NCBI GenBank assembly: GCA_964346495.1
Contig: CAYFUW010000025.1
Coordinates: forward strand, 1 to 24,456
From: JBGZFC01 sp964346495
Lineage (GTDB): Bacteria; Bacteroidota; Bacteroidia; Bacteroidales; Dysgonomonadaceae
Direction: 5' to 3'
Length of the DNA stretch: 24,456 bases
Within the stretch, counting starts at the first letter, position 1. Each line of letters opens with the position of its first letter. The position numbers and the translations under genes were made by a program. This document shows positions 1 through 7,200 of this stretch, in pieces. The notes beneath the pieces were generated by a model. It saw only the letters and a list, made by a program, of their open reading frames with translations. It had not been told where the DNA came from and did no database searches.

Positions 1-106
1 ACAGCTCTATTTAAGAACATAACAATATATATACTATAATCCAATATTTTAATTAAGGTAATGGTTCTATAAAACATCATTATCTCAACAAAACAAAAAA
101 ACAACA

Positions 107-2515
107 ATGAAAAAACTATCATATATAATTACAGTAGTTGCATTGCTACTGTTCACAACAACATTGTTTGCACAAAAAACAGATGCTAACATTTTCGGTC
201 ACGTAATAGATAAAACTACAAATGATCACCTCCCATATGTTACTATTCAGTTAAAAGGAACAACAGTAGGAACAACCACCGATGCCTCGGGACACTATTT
301 TTTAAATAATCTTCCTGTAGGCAAATATACAATAGAAGCGAAAATGCTTGGATTTAAAACTGCTTCAAAAGAGATAGAAATCAAAGCAAAAATGTCGCAA
401 GAGGTAGATTTTGAATTGGAGGAAGAGAGCATTTCTCTAAATGCTGTTGTGGTTTCGGCTAACAGAAACGAGACCACTCGTATGCAGGCACCTTCGTTAG
501 TTAGCGTTCTTGACGGAAAAATGCTTGAAGCTACAAGTTCTAAGAACTTATCGCAAGCACTCAATTTTCAACCAGGTTTGCGAGTTGAGGACAACTGTCA
601 AAATTGCGGTTTTACTCAAGTACGCATTAATGGCTTAAGCGGCGCTTATTCCCAAATACTTATAGACTCCCGTGCTACTTATGGAGCACTTTCGGGAGTA
701 TATGGCCTGGAACAAATTCCGACAAATATGATTGATCGCATAGAGGTCATCCGTGGTGGAGGCTCTGCACTGTTTGGTTCATCGGCAATTGGAGGTGTTG
801 TAAACGTAATTACAAGAGAGCCTTCTCGCAATACAGGCGAAGTTTCGCACTCACTGACGGCGGTTAATGGTAAATCGTTTGACAACAACACAATGTTTAA
901 TGCATCAATCCTTTCCGACAACAGAAAAGCCGGAATTATGCTTTTCGGACAGAATAGAGATAGACAAGCCTATGATCACGATAACGACGGATATAGCGAA
1001 ATTCCTGTATTGAAAGGTCGTTCTTTCGGATTTCGTTCATTTGTTAAAACCGGATTATATTCAAAACTAACGTTAGAATACCACAATATGCATGAGTTTA
1101 GGCGAGGTGGTGACAATCTTAAGCTACAACCGTTTCAAGCTTTCGTAGCTGAACAATTGGAACACTATATAAACGGTGGCAGTGCCAACTTCACGGCAAA
1201 TACTATAGACTTGAAAAACAAGTTTAATCTTTATGTGTCTGCACAGCACACTCTCAGAAAAAGTTATTATGGAGCAGGATTTCCAATATCGGAATTAGAT
1301 ACCGTTGCCGTTATCAATCCTACAGAAGATGGTAAAAATCATACTAATCAACAGATAGATGATGCCAACTCACGTCTTTCATCATTCGGACGTTCAAAAG
1401 AGCTGGTTTATCAAGTTGGCGGACAATACACTCGGGTTTTTGATCATTTACTGTTTATGCCTGCCGAACTCACTTCAGGCATAGAGTACACAAATAACTG
1501 TCTGAACGATATAAGCGGATACAGAACCGACGATATTACACAAAAGACTCATACCTATAGTGCTTTTCTACAAAATGAGTGGAAAAACGAACAATGGAGT
1601 TTCTTAGCTGGAGGTCGTTTGGATAAACATACTCTTGTGAAGTCTCCAATTTTTAGCCCTCGTGCCAATATTCGTTTCAATCCCAACGGAAAGGTAAATA
1701 TGCGAGTTTCATATAGCGAAGGATTCCGTGCTCCGCAATATTTCGATGAAGATTTGCATGTTGATATTGCAGGCGGAGCCAGACTTGTTCGTCTTTTAGA
1801 TGAAAATTTAAGAGAAGAGCGCTCAAGAAGTATAAGCGGCTCTATTGATTTTTATCACACCGTAGGCAAAACTCATTTCAATCTTTTAGTTGAAGGTTTT
1901 TACACGAAACTTGACCACGCTTTCGATACAAAAGATGGAGAAAATACGGAAGATAACGACATCCAATACAAAATTGTTTACAACTCATCGGGAGCCAAAG
2001 TATATGGAGTAAACTTGGAAGGACGCGTTGCATACGGAAGAGTTTTTGACTTACAAACAGGAATTACTTTTCAAAAGAGTTTGTTTGATGAAGCTCGTCA
2101 GCCGATAGACGATGTTGAAGAGTATCGCGAATTTATGCGTACTCCAAACACTTATGGGTATTTTGTTGCCACATGGACTCCTAAAAAGAGATTTTCTACT
2201 ACTCTATCGGGTAATTACACCGGAAAGATGCTTGTTCCTCATGAAGCAGGCGAAAGTGAATTAGTACAACCTGGTGATATATACTCTCCGATAAATAAAA
2301 TTGAAAGTGTTTCATCCTTCTTCGAGTTACATGCCAAAGTGACATACGATATACCTGTTTTAGACTCATCTACTATGCAATTGGGCTTAGGTGTACAAAA
2401 TATTTTCAACGCATTCCAAAATGATTTCGATACCGGTGCGGGACGTGCTTCATCGTATGTTTATGGTCCAACAACTCCGAGAAGTGTTTACGGTAGTGTG
2501 AAGTTGATGTTTTAA
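107..2515 (+). CDS. TonB-dependent outer-membrane receptor with carboxypeptidase-regulatory-like N-terminal domain
   Basis: This is an outer-membrane active transporter energised by TonB; the substrate cannot be read from the sequence. The 802-residue protein starts with a Sec signal peptide (about residues 1-22, ending LFAQ). A CarboxypepD_reg-like beta-sandwich follows (about 28-105), then a TonB-box-like stretch (LNAVVVSA, 111-118), a plug domain (about 125-240, with IEVIRGGGSALFGSSAIGG) and a long 22-strand-type barrel. The last residue is Phe (SVKLMF), as expected for Bam-dependent barrels. Architecture and length fit the single-component receptors of Bacteroidota rather than SusC, which is usually about 1000 residues; no SusD partner lies downstream. 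A Cys-Gln-Asn-Cys pair (164, 167) sits in the plug. The ATG at 107 follows an A-rich leader with no Shine-Dalgarno, normal for the phylum. Family call is firm; vitamin, heme or metal uptake are all possible. Confidence 0.93.
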   Translation: MKKLSYIITVVALLLFTTTLFAQKTDANIFGHVIDKTTNDHLPYVTIQLKGTTVGTTTDASGHYFLNNLPVGKYTIEAKMLGFKTASKEIEIKAKMSQEVDFELEEESISLNAVVVSANRNETTRMQAPSLVSVLDGKMLEATSSKNLSQALNFQPGLRVEDNCQNCGFTQVRINGLSGAYSQILIDSRATYGALSGVYGLEQIPTNMIDRIEVIRGGGSALFGSSAIGGVVNVITREPSRNTGEVSHSLTAVNGKSFDNNTMFNASILSDNRKAGIMLFGQNRDRQAYDHDNDGYSEIPVLKGRSFGFRSFVKTGLYSKLTLEYHNMHEFRRGGDNLKLQPFQAFVAEQLEHYINGGSANFTANTIDLKNKFNLYVSAQHTLRKSYYGAGFPISELDTVAVINPTEDGKNHTNQQIDDANSRLSSFGRSKELVYQVGGQYTRVFDHLLFMPAELTSGIEYTNNCLNDISGYRTDDITQKTHTYSAFLQNEWKNEQWSFLAGGRLDKHTLVKSPIFSPRANIRFNPNGKVNMRVSYSEGFRAPQYFDEDLHVDIAGGARLVRLLDENLREERSRSISGSIDFYHTVGKTHFNLLVEGFYTKLDHAFDTKDGENTEDNDIQYKIVYNSSGAKVYGVNLEGRVAYGRVFDLQTGITFQKSLFDEARQPIDDVEEYREFMRTPNTYGYFVATWTPKKRFSTTLSGNYTGKMLVPHEAGESELVQPGDIYSPINKIESVSSFFELHAKVTYDIPVLDSSTMQLGLGVQNIFNAFQNDFDTGAGRASSYVYGPTTPRSVYGSVKLMF

Positions 2516-2539
2516 TAGTTGACAAGTTTTTAGTAAACG

Positions 2540-2569
2540 AGTAGAGACGGAGCATGCTCCGTCTCTACT
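2540..2569. repeat. Perfect 30-bp palindrome (REP-like element)
   Basis: The left half AGTAGAGACGGAGCA is followed directly by its exact reverse complement, giving 15 uninterrupted base pairs and no loop. It lies 24 bp after the TonB receptor stop. It is much more GC-rich than the surrounding DNA, which suggests a dispersed repeat unit rather than an ordinary terminator; no T-tract follows. From memory, palindromes beginning GTAGAGACG recur in intergenic DNA of Bacteroidota and cyanobacteria. Confidence 0.85.
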
Positions 2570-2604
2570 AATATAAAATTATATTGTATTCTTAAGCGTT
2601 ATTA

Positions 2605-2629
2605 CAATGCGATTTTCACAACCACAATG
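2605..2629. repeat. Degenerate copy of the 2749-2773 repeat
   Basis: This 25-bp stretch (CAATGCGATTTTCACAACC and six more bases) matches 2749-2773 at 22 of 25 positions. The three differences fall in or beside the arms and weaken the hairpin that the second copy can still form. It reads as a decayed copy of the same small inverted repeat. Confidence 0.6.
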
Positions 2630-2665
2630 ACCTAACAGGTTTTTGAAACCTGTTAGGTCTTTTTA
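2629..2665 (+). terminator. Strong hairpin with T-tract after the TonB receptor (also REP-like)
   Basis: Positions 2629-2642 (GACCTAACAGGTTT) pair perfectly with 2646-2659 around a TTG loop: 14 bp, followed by TTTTT at 2660-2664. It is shaped as an intrinsic terminator for the receptor gene 114 bp upstream. From memory, CCTAACAGG/CCTGTTAGG hairpins are frequent in Bacteroidota intergenic regions, so it may be a repeat recruited as a terminator. Confidence 0.7.
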
Positions 2666-2690
2666 TTGTAAGAGCTACAGAGAACCGAAA

Positions 2691-2731
2691 TAAAAAAAGA
2701 TGGGCATTGCAGAACAAATAGCAATGCCCAT
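2691..2731 (-). terminator. Intrinsic terminator for the oxyR unit
   Basis: Positions 2700-2710 (ATGGGCATTGC) pair with 2721-2731 across a 10-nt loop. Read on the minus strand, the stem is followed by C and seven T residues (from the A-run at 2692-2698). It lies about 90 bp beyond the oxyR stop and is the best candidate terminator for that unit. Confidence 0.75.
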
Positions 2732-2745
2732 AATTATTGTTTTAT

Positions 2746-2776
2746 GCACAATGCGGTTTTCATAACCGCAATGTGC
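2746..2776. repeat. Imperfect 31-bp inverted repeat
   Basis: GCACAATGCGGTT (2746-2758) pairs with 2764-2776 around a TTCAT loop, with one A-A mismatch (2751/2771). There is no useful T-tract on either strand. It is the better-preserved partner of the 2605-2629 copy and is the last palindrome in the cluster between the TonB receptor and oxyR. Confidence 0.65.
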
Positions 2777-2823
2777 TATGTTAAAAAAGTCTTTTATCTT
2801 GACTCTAGGTTCTTGTGTCTTTA

Positions 2824-3765
2824 TTATAGCGGAACTACATATTTCCTCATGGCATTATCTTTCAATGAATCCGGAACTCCCGCTAAAATCTCATCTATCA
2901 GAATACCAACGAGTCGTTCACGCAGATAATCTTTTCGTGTAATCAAACTAATTTCACGTACGGGTGTCGCATTTTTAAAAGGTCGCACATTTTTCATCTG
3001 TTTCTCACTTAACGTCGATAGAGCCATTTCGGGAATCACGGTAACTCCTTGGTTTCTGTCAACAATATTTATCAATGTGCTGATGCTTCCAGCCTCGAAA
3101 GTGAAAGGCAAAGATGATGCCCTTAGTCTCTTTTGCTCGCACAAGTGCATAATTTGAGTTCGGAAACAGTGAACCTCATCAAGCATCCACAGTTTTACCT
3201 TATTCAAATCATTTATTTCGATAGAAGTTTGCGCATACAACGCCTTTTCAAGTGGCGACACATAGGCATAAAACTGCTCGTAATATAGCGGATGCTCTTT
3301 TATATTCGGTTTGCCTAACGGTGTAGCCAAAATTGCGCCGTGAATAGAGTTGTTTGAAAGTGATTCAATAATCTGAGTAGTTGTCAGCTCTTGAATAGAG
3401 ATACGAATATCATTTTTCAAACTTGAGTGTATCTCCATAAGTTTTGGCAACAGATAGGGTGCAACAGTCGGGATAATTCCCAATCGGAAAACGCCTTTTA
3501 TAATACCTCTCTCCACGTCAACAATCTCTTTAATCTGATTTACATGTCCTATTGCTACACGAGCCTGATCGATAATGCGTTTGCCAATTTCGGTTGGAAC
3601 TATCGGAAGTTGAGTCCTGTCGAAAATTTTCACATCAAGCTCTTCTTCCAACTTTTGAATCATCATACTCAAAGTGGGCTGAGTAACGAAAGATGCCTCG
3701 GCTGCTTTAGAGAAATGCCTGTATTTATCTACAGCAATTATGTATTCGAGTTGTTGAATATTCAT
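2824..3765 (-). CDS. oxyR: OxyR, peroxide-sensing LysR-family regulator
   Basis: OxyR senses hydrogen peroxide by forming an intramolecular disulfide and then activates antioxidant genes. The 313-residue protein has the LysR winged-helix domain at 1-60 (MNIQQLEYIIAVDKYRHFSK, then FVTQPTLSMMIQKLE) and a substrate-binding-type sensor domain from about 90. Cys200 and Cys209 sit nine residues apart in HCFRTQIMHLC, matching the E. coli OxyR pair Cys199/Cys208 in spacing and context (preceding LDEVHC), which separates it from other LysR regulators. It lies 31 bp downstream of the dihydroorotate-dehydrogenase-like gene on the same strand with no promoter visible between, so the two are probably co-transcribed. 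No dps, ahpC or catalase gene is in the window. The ATG start places the helix-turn-helix at the very N-terminus, as expected. Confidence 0.92.
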   Translation of the reverse strand: MNIQQLEYIIAVDKYRHFSKAAEASFVTQPTLSMMIQKLEEELDVKIFDRTQLPIVPTEIGKRIIDQARVAIGHVNQIKEIVDVERGIIKGVFRLGIIPTVAPYLLPKLMEIHSSLKNDIRISIQELTTTQIIESLSNNSIHGAILATPLGKPNIKEHPLYYEQFYAYVSPLEKALYAQTSIEINDLNKVKLWMLDEVHCFRTQIMHLCEQKRLRASSLPFTFEAGSISTLINIVDRNQGVTVIPEMALSTLSEKQMKNVRPFKNATPVREISLITRKDYLRERLVGILIDEILAGVPDSLKDNAMRKYVVPL

Positions 3766-3796
3766 TTAAACAAAAAAAATATATTTTTGATTTTCC

Positions 3797-4774
3797 TTAT
3801 TGCGAATAATTTGAGAAGTATTTCATAAACTGTACACGCTCATATAGCGACGGATCTGCCAAATTAGCGTAGTTAAGTTTGCCTTTGAAATCTGACAGCT
3901 GCTTGTAGTTGTTTTGCGTCATCCACTCCTCAAGGCAAGTAAGCATATTACCAACAACATCAACTCCTTGCTCATAAAGCACGCTACACAACTGAATTGC
4001 TCCTGCTCCCGACAAAATGCCTTTAACCACATCTTCCCAAGAGTGAACTCCGTATGAGCAAGCAATATCAACATTCGGAACTCTTCCGCTCACGATAGCA
4101 GTCCAACGCATAGTGTCGCTAAAGTCGGTTGGCTTGCTAAATGTGGGTCCTGCTGTCAGTTCCATTTTATTAATATCGATATCAAGTTGGTAAAAACGAT
4201 TGAAAAGCACTATTCCGTCGGCTCCCAACGATTTCAATTTGCCAACCAAACCGGGCAGATTACTAATGTTTTTCGCCATTTTCACGATAATTGGAATATC
4301 AATGGTTTTTTTCAAATCACGAACAATATTTATATAGTTGTCTTCCAAATATGTATCGCTTAATTCACCTGTGTTCAGGACAAACAGGTTCAACTCTAAT
4401 GCATCGGCTCCCGCTTGTTGTATACTTTTGGCAAAATCTGTCCAACGAGCTTGTTTGTAACAGTTGATACTTGCAATAATCGGGATATTGCATTCACGCT
4501 TTGCATCGCGTATCAGGTCGAGATATTTTTCGACATGATTCATTTCGATATAAGCATTTATATAGTCGTCAGCTTCTGGATAGTCGGATATTTGTGACAA
4601 TTTTTCCGAATGATTTTCAATCTGTTCTTCAAACAGCGACTTCAACACAACGGCACCAACTCCGGCTTTTTCGAGTTCTTTTATTTTGCTCAAAGAGTTT
4701 GTAAGTCCGCTACTTCCTGCAATCAAGGGATTTTTCAATGCCAATCCGGCAAAAGATGTTTGTAAATTAACCAT
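3797..4774 (-). CDS. Dihydroorotate dehydrogenase-like flavoprotein
   Basis: The 325-residue protein has the FMN-binding TIM-barrel fold of the dihydroorotate dehydrogenase family: an N-terminal strand with LKNPLIAGSSGLT (12-24), PIIASINC (98-105), ELNL (127-130), PIIVKMAKN (161-169, with the FMN-contacting Lys) and a phosphate-binding SGAGAIQLCS near 255-264. It is probably not the pyrimidine-pathway enzyme. In true class 1 enzymes the loop reads N-x-S-C-P-N with a catalytic Cys; here it reads NLFVLN, so the catalytic position is Val132. Its substrate is unknown. It is the first gene of a probable unit with oxyR, which suggests, as inference, a redox-related role or co-regulation. The start is the ATG giving the usual MVNLQTSFAGLALKNP opening. 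Confidence 0.8.
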   Translation of the reverse strand: MVNLQTSFAGLALKNPLIAGSSGLTNSLSKIKELEKAGVGAVVLKSLFEEQIENHSEKLSQISDYPEADDYINAYIEMNHVEKYLDLIRDAKRECNIPIIASINCYKQARWTDFAKSIQQAGADALELNLFVLNTGELSDTYLEDNYINIVRDLKKTIDIPIIVKMAKNISNLPGLVGKLKSLGADGIVLFNRFYQLDIDINKMELTAGPTFSKPTDFSDTMRWTAIVSGRVPNVDIACSYGVHSWEDVVKGILSGAGAIQLCSVLYEQGVDVVGNMLTCLEEWMTQNNYKQLSDFKGKLNYANLADPSLYERVQFMKYFSNYSQ

Positions 4775-4807
4775 ATCAGCTAATAATTTTTTAGTTTCTT
4801 AATACAA

Positions 4808-4815
4808 CAAAAGTA
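4808..4815 (-). promoter_or_regulatory. Candidate -7 box for the DHOD-like/oxyR unit
   Basis: On the minus strand this reads TACTTTTG, a full match to the Bacteroidota -7 consensus TAnnTTTG, 33 bp before the start codon. No TTG at the preferred 19-21 bp spacing is present, so the -33 half is weak. Confidence 0.45.
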
Positions 4816-4865
4816 ATAATTTTTATTGACAATTGATGTAATATTTTGCAAACTGTTTTTCCCAT

Positions 4866-4896
4866 TTGCAAGAAAAAAACTTTTGTTGTAATTTCG
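4866..4896 (+). promoter_or_regulatory. Candidate promoter of the first glycosyltransferase
   Basis: TTG at 4866-4868 and TAATTTCG at 4889-4896 (one mismatch to TAnnTTTG) are separated by 20 bp, the preferred Bacteroidota spacing. The likely transcript would begin about 25 bp before the ATG at 4929, which argues against any start codon upstream of 4929. Confidence 0.5.
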
Positions 4897-4928
4897 TTGA
4901 GTTATTAAAGCATCTAAAAAATAAAATT

Positions 4929-5843
4929 ATGCTCTCTATTTGTATTCCTATTTTCAATTTCGATATGCGAAAATTAGTTACCGATTTGTCAAATCAGATG
5001 GCGCAGGTGAAATATCCGTGTAAATTGATTTTGATTGATGATAAATCGACAGACTCTTTTCGTGATACAAACAGAGATGTATGCAGCAAACATCTGTATA
5101 TAGAGTTGAAGGAGAATATCGGACGATCACGAATAAGAAATCTCTTTCTGAATTATGCCGAATTTGATTATCTGCTCTTTTTAGATTGTGATGTACAGGT
5201 AGATGAGCAGTTTTTAGAAAATTATCTGAATTTTATTGAAAATAACTCTTTCGATGTGGTTTTCGGCGGATTGCAAGATGACCTTCAAGTTCCTCCTGCA
5301 TCGCATAGGTTGAGGTGGCAATATGCCAACAAACGCGAGAATGCCGATGTTCCAACTCGTTCGGCTCAACCATACAAATTTTTCAAAACCTGCAATTTTA
5401 TTATCAGAAAAGAGACTTTAAACGAGATAAAATTCGATGAAAAGATTGTTGGCTACGGACACGAAGACACGCTTTTTGCTATTGAGTTAGAGAAAAGAGA
5501 GAAAATAGTTTTACACACTGACAATGCTGTATATCATATCTCTAACGAATCCAACAAACTCTTCTTAGATAAAACAGAAGAAGCGGTAAGAAACTTAGTT
5601 TATATCTATAACACCAACGAAAACAAAAAAGAAATCGCCCAATATAGTAAACTCTTATCGACACATTTCAAATTGCACAAATACGGACTTTTGACACTTT
5701 TCAATCTGTTTTACGGATGCATTTCGCCATTGATATATCAGCAACTACTTTCGGGAAGCGGATGTATGATGTTGCTCGACTTGTTTAAACTGAATGCTTT
5801 GAATAAAGAAATGAGAAAACAGAGAAAATCTGATTCCAGATAA
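4929..5843 (+). CDS. Glycosyltransferase family 2
   Basis: This is a GT-A-fold glycosyltransferase, probably transferring a sugar from a nucleotide-sugar donor to an envelope glycan; donor and acceptor are unknown. The 305-residue protein opens with the first strand and nucleotide-binding loop MLSICIPIFNFD, then ILIDDKSTD (34-42), the metal-binding DxD as Asp86-Cys-Asp88 in LLFLDCDVQVD, and the catalytic-base region GHEDTLF with Glu179-Asp180. A hydrophobic C-terminal stretch (about 245-280) may be membrane-associated. An in-frame non-ATG start at 4866 would add 21 residues, but family members begin at the first strand and a promoter candidate overlaps that segment, so the ATG at 4929 is preferred. 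The stop is 1 bp from the stop of the convergent DAHP synthase gene. No sugar-nucleotide genes flank it. Confidence 0.88.
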   Translation: MLSICIPIFNFDMRKLVTDLSNQMAQVKYPCKLILIDDKSTDSFRDTNRDVCSKHLYIELKENIGRSRIRNLFLNYAEFDYLLFLDCDVQVDEQFLENYLNFIENNSFDVVFGGLQDDLQVPPASHRLRWQYANKRENADVPTRSAQPYKFFKTCNFIIRKETLNEIKFDEKIVGYGHEDTLFAIELEKREKIVLHTDNAVYHISNESNKLFLDKTEEAVRNLVYIYNTNENKKEIAQYSKLLSTHFKLHKYGLLTLFNLFYGCISPLIYQQLLSGSGCMMLLDLFKLNALNKEMRKQRKSDSR

Positions 5844-5844
5844 A

Positions 5845-6924
5845 TTATTTCTCCTCTTTTTTTGTTTTTTCCATTACAGCCATTTGTTGACGAATAGATT
5901 CGGCATGAATAGCACTCCATATTTGTTGAATAAAGTCCTCTGAAATATCCATCTCTTCACCCTGTTTTGTTCGGTCGGTCAGAATATGATCGTATCGTTG
6001 TGTTTGCAAAATAGGCATCCCGTTTTCCAATTTGTACTTACCTATTTCACGAGATACAGCCATTCGACGAGATAGCAATTGCAGCAGCTCGCTATCCAAC
6101 CCGTCAATTTGTGAACGTAAAACAAAAAGATTTTCGGTTGTTTGTACCGCATCACGAATAACAATAGAATCGAGAATTTGCTTTAATGATTCTGGAGTAA
6201 TTTGTTGGTTTTTATCACTCCATGCCTCATCCGGATTACGATGCACTTCAACAATAAGACCCAGATAATTCATATCCATGGCTTGCTGACTAAGCTGAAA
6301 AATCATATCTCTTCTGCCACCAATATGGCTCGGGTCGCAAATTATGGGAATTGACGACAAACGCCGTTTCAACTCAATTGGTATTTGCCATTGTGGCGGA
6401 TTGCGATATGTCTTTTTATCGGTTGAACTAAAGCCCCGATGAATAACTCCGAGTTTTTTTACTCCAGCATTATAAAATCTCTCTATTGCACCAATCCATA
6501 GCTCCACGTCGGGATTAATAGGGTTTTTTATTAAAACAGGAATATCTGTGTTTTTCAAGGCATTTGCTATTGCCTGCACAGCGAAAGGATTTGCCGTAGT
6601 GCGAGTGCCAATCCACAACATATCAATACCGTTATTTAGTGCCTCTTCTACATGTCTGGGAGTGGCAACTTCGGTTGCAAGATACATATCCGCCTCTTCT
6701 TTTACACGCTTTAGCCAGGTAAAAGCCTTGCTTCCAACACCTTCAAATCCTCCCGGTTTTGTTCTTGGTTTCCAAACTCCCGCTCTGAATATCTTTACTC
6801 CGTCAGCAGCTAACTGACGAGCTGTATCTAGCACCTGCTCTTCGGTTTCGGCACTACATGGTCCTGCAATAACGAGTGGTCGCTTATCACTAACTCCGGG
6901 TAATAATATCGATTCAAAATTCAT
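5845..6924 (-). CDS. Bifunctional DAHP synthase / chorismate mutase
   Basis: The N-terminal domain condenses phosphoenolpyruvate and erythrose 4-phosphate, the first step of the shikimate pathway; the C-terminal domain rearranges chorismate to prephenate. The 359-residue protein has a type I-beta DAHP synthase barrel at about 1-255, with IAGPCSAE (19-26, metal-ligand Cys23), RAGVWKPRT (47-55), KNPINPD (133-139), HRGFSS (162-167), CDPSHIGG (196-203, His200) and EVHRNPDEA (226-234). An AroQ-type helical chorismate mutase follows at about 265-350 (LRSQIDGLDSELLQLLSRR). This order is known from Bacteroidales; as I recall, the Prevotella nigrescens enzyme is feedback-inhibited by prephenate through the mutase domain. 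It stands alone here, without pheA or tyrA neighbours. Cytosolic. Confidence 0.95.
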   Translation of the reverse strand: MNFESILLPGVSDKRPLVIAGPCSAETEEQVLDTARQLAADGVKIFRAGVWKPRTKPGGFEGVGSKAFTWLKRVKEEADMYLATEVATPRHVEEALNNGIDMLWIGTRTTANPFAVQAIANALKNTDIPVLIKNPINPDVELWIGAIERFYNAGVKKLGVIHRGFSSTDKKTYRNPPQWQIPIELKRRLSSIPIICDPSHIGGRRDMIFQLSQQAMDMNYLGLIVEVHRNPDEAWSDKNQQITPESLKQILDSIVIRDAVQTTENLFVLRSQIDGLDSELLQLLSRRMAVSREIGKYKLENGMPILQTQRYDHILTDRTKQGEEMDISEDFIQQIWSAIHAESIRQQMAVMEKTKKEEK

Positions 6925-7131
6925 GTAAAACTGCTACTTTTAATATTGACAAGTAAATTTAGGTAATATTATTGTATTGAACAATAAAAGTCAGTGTTTT
7001 GTTGGGTTTATTGTTTTTGGAAAGCAAGTGGTCTGTAGAGTTTTTAACGCCACATTAAACATGCAGGTCGCAAATTGAGTTTATAAATCGCGACAACAAT
7101 AATAAAATTAACATTAGAATTTATTAAAATA

Positions 7132-7161
7132 TTGGAATTGTCAATAAATTACGTATATTTG
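7132..7161 (+). promoter_or_regulatory. Promoter of the peptide transporter gene
   Basis: TTG at 7132-7134 and TATATTTG at 7154-7161 are separated by 19 bp, a full match to the Bacteroidota promoter consensus. It ends 39 bp before the ATG at 7201. The rest of the 276-bp divergent spacer (6925-7200) shows no other clear element. Confidence 0.65.
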
Positions 7162-7200
7162 CCAATTGAAATTTTATTAACAGACTAAAAATATTAATTT

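Noticed and set aside
2744..2929. 61-residue plus-strand frame overlapping the oxyR end
   Set aside because: It is built from the hairpin repeat and the antisense of oxyR; no independent coding signal.
4866..4928. N-terminal extension of the first glycosyltransferase
   Set aside because: It needs a non-ATG start and overlaps a consensus-like promoter; family members begin at MLSICIPIFN.
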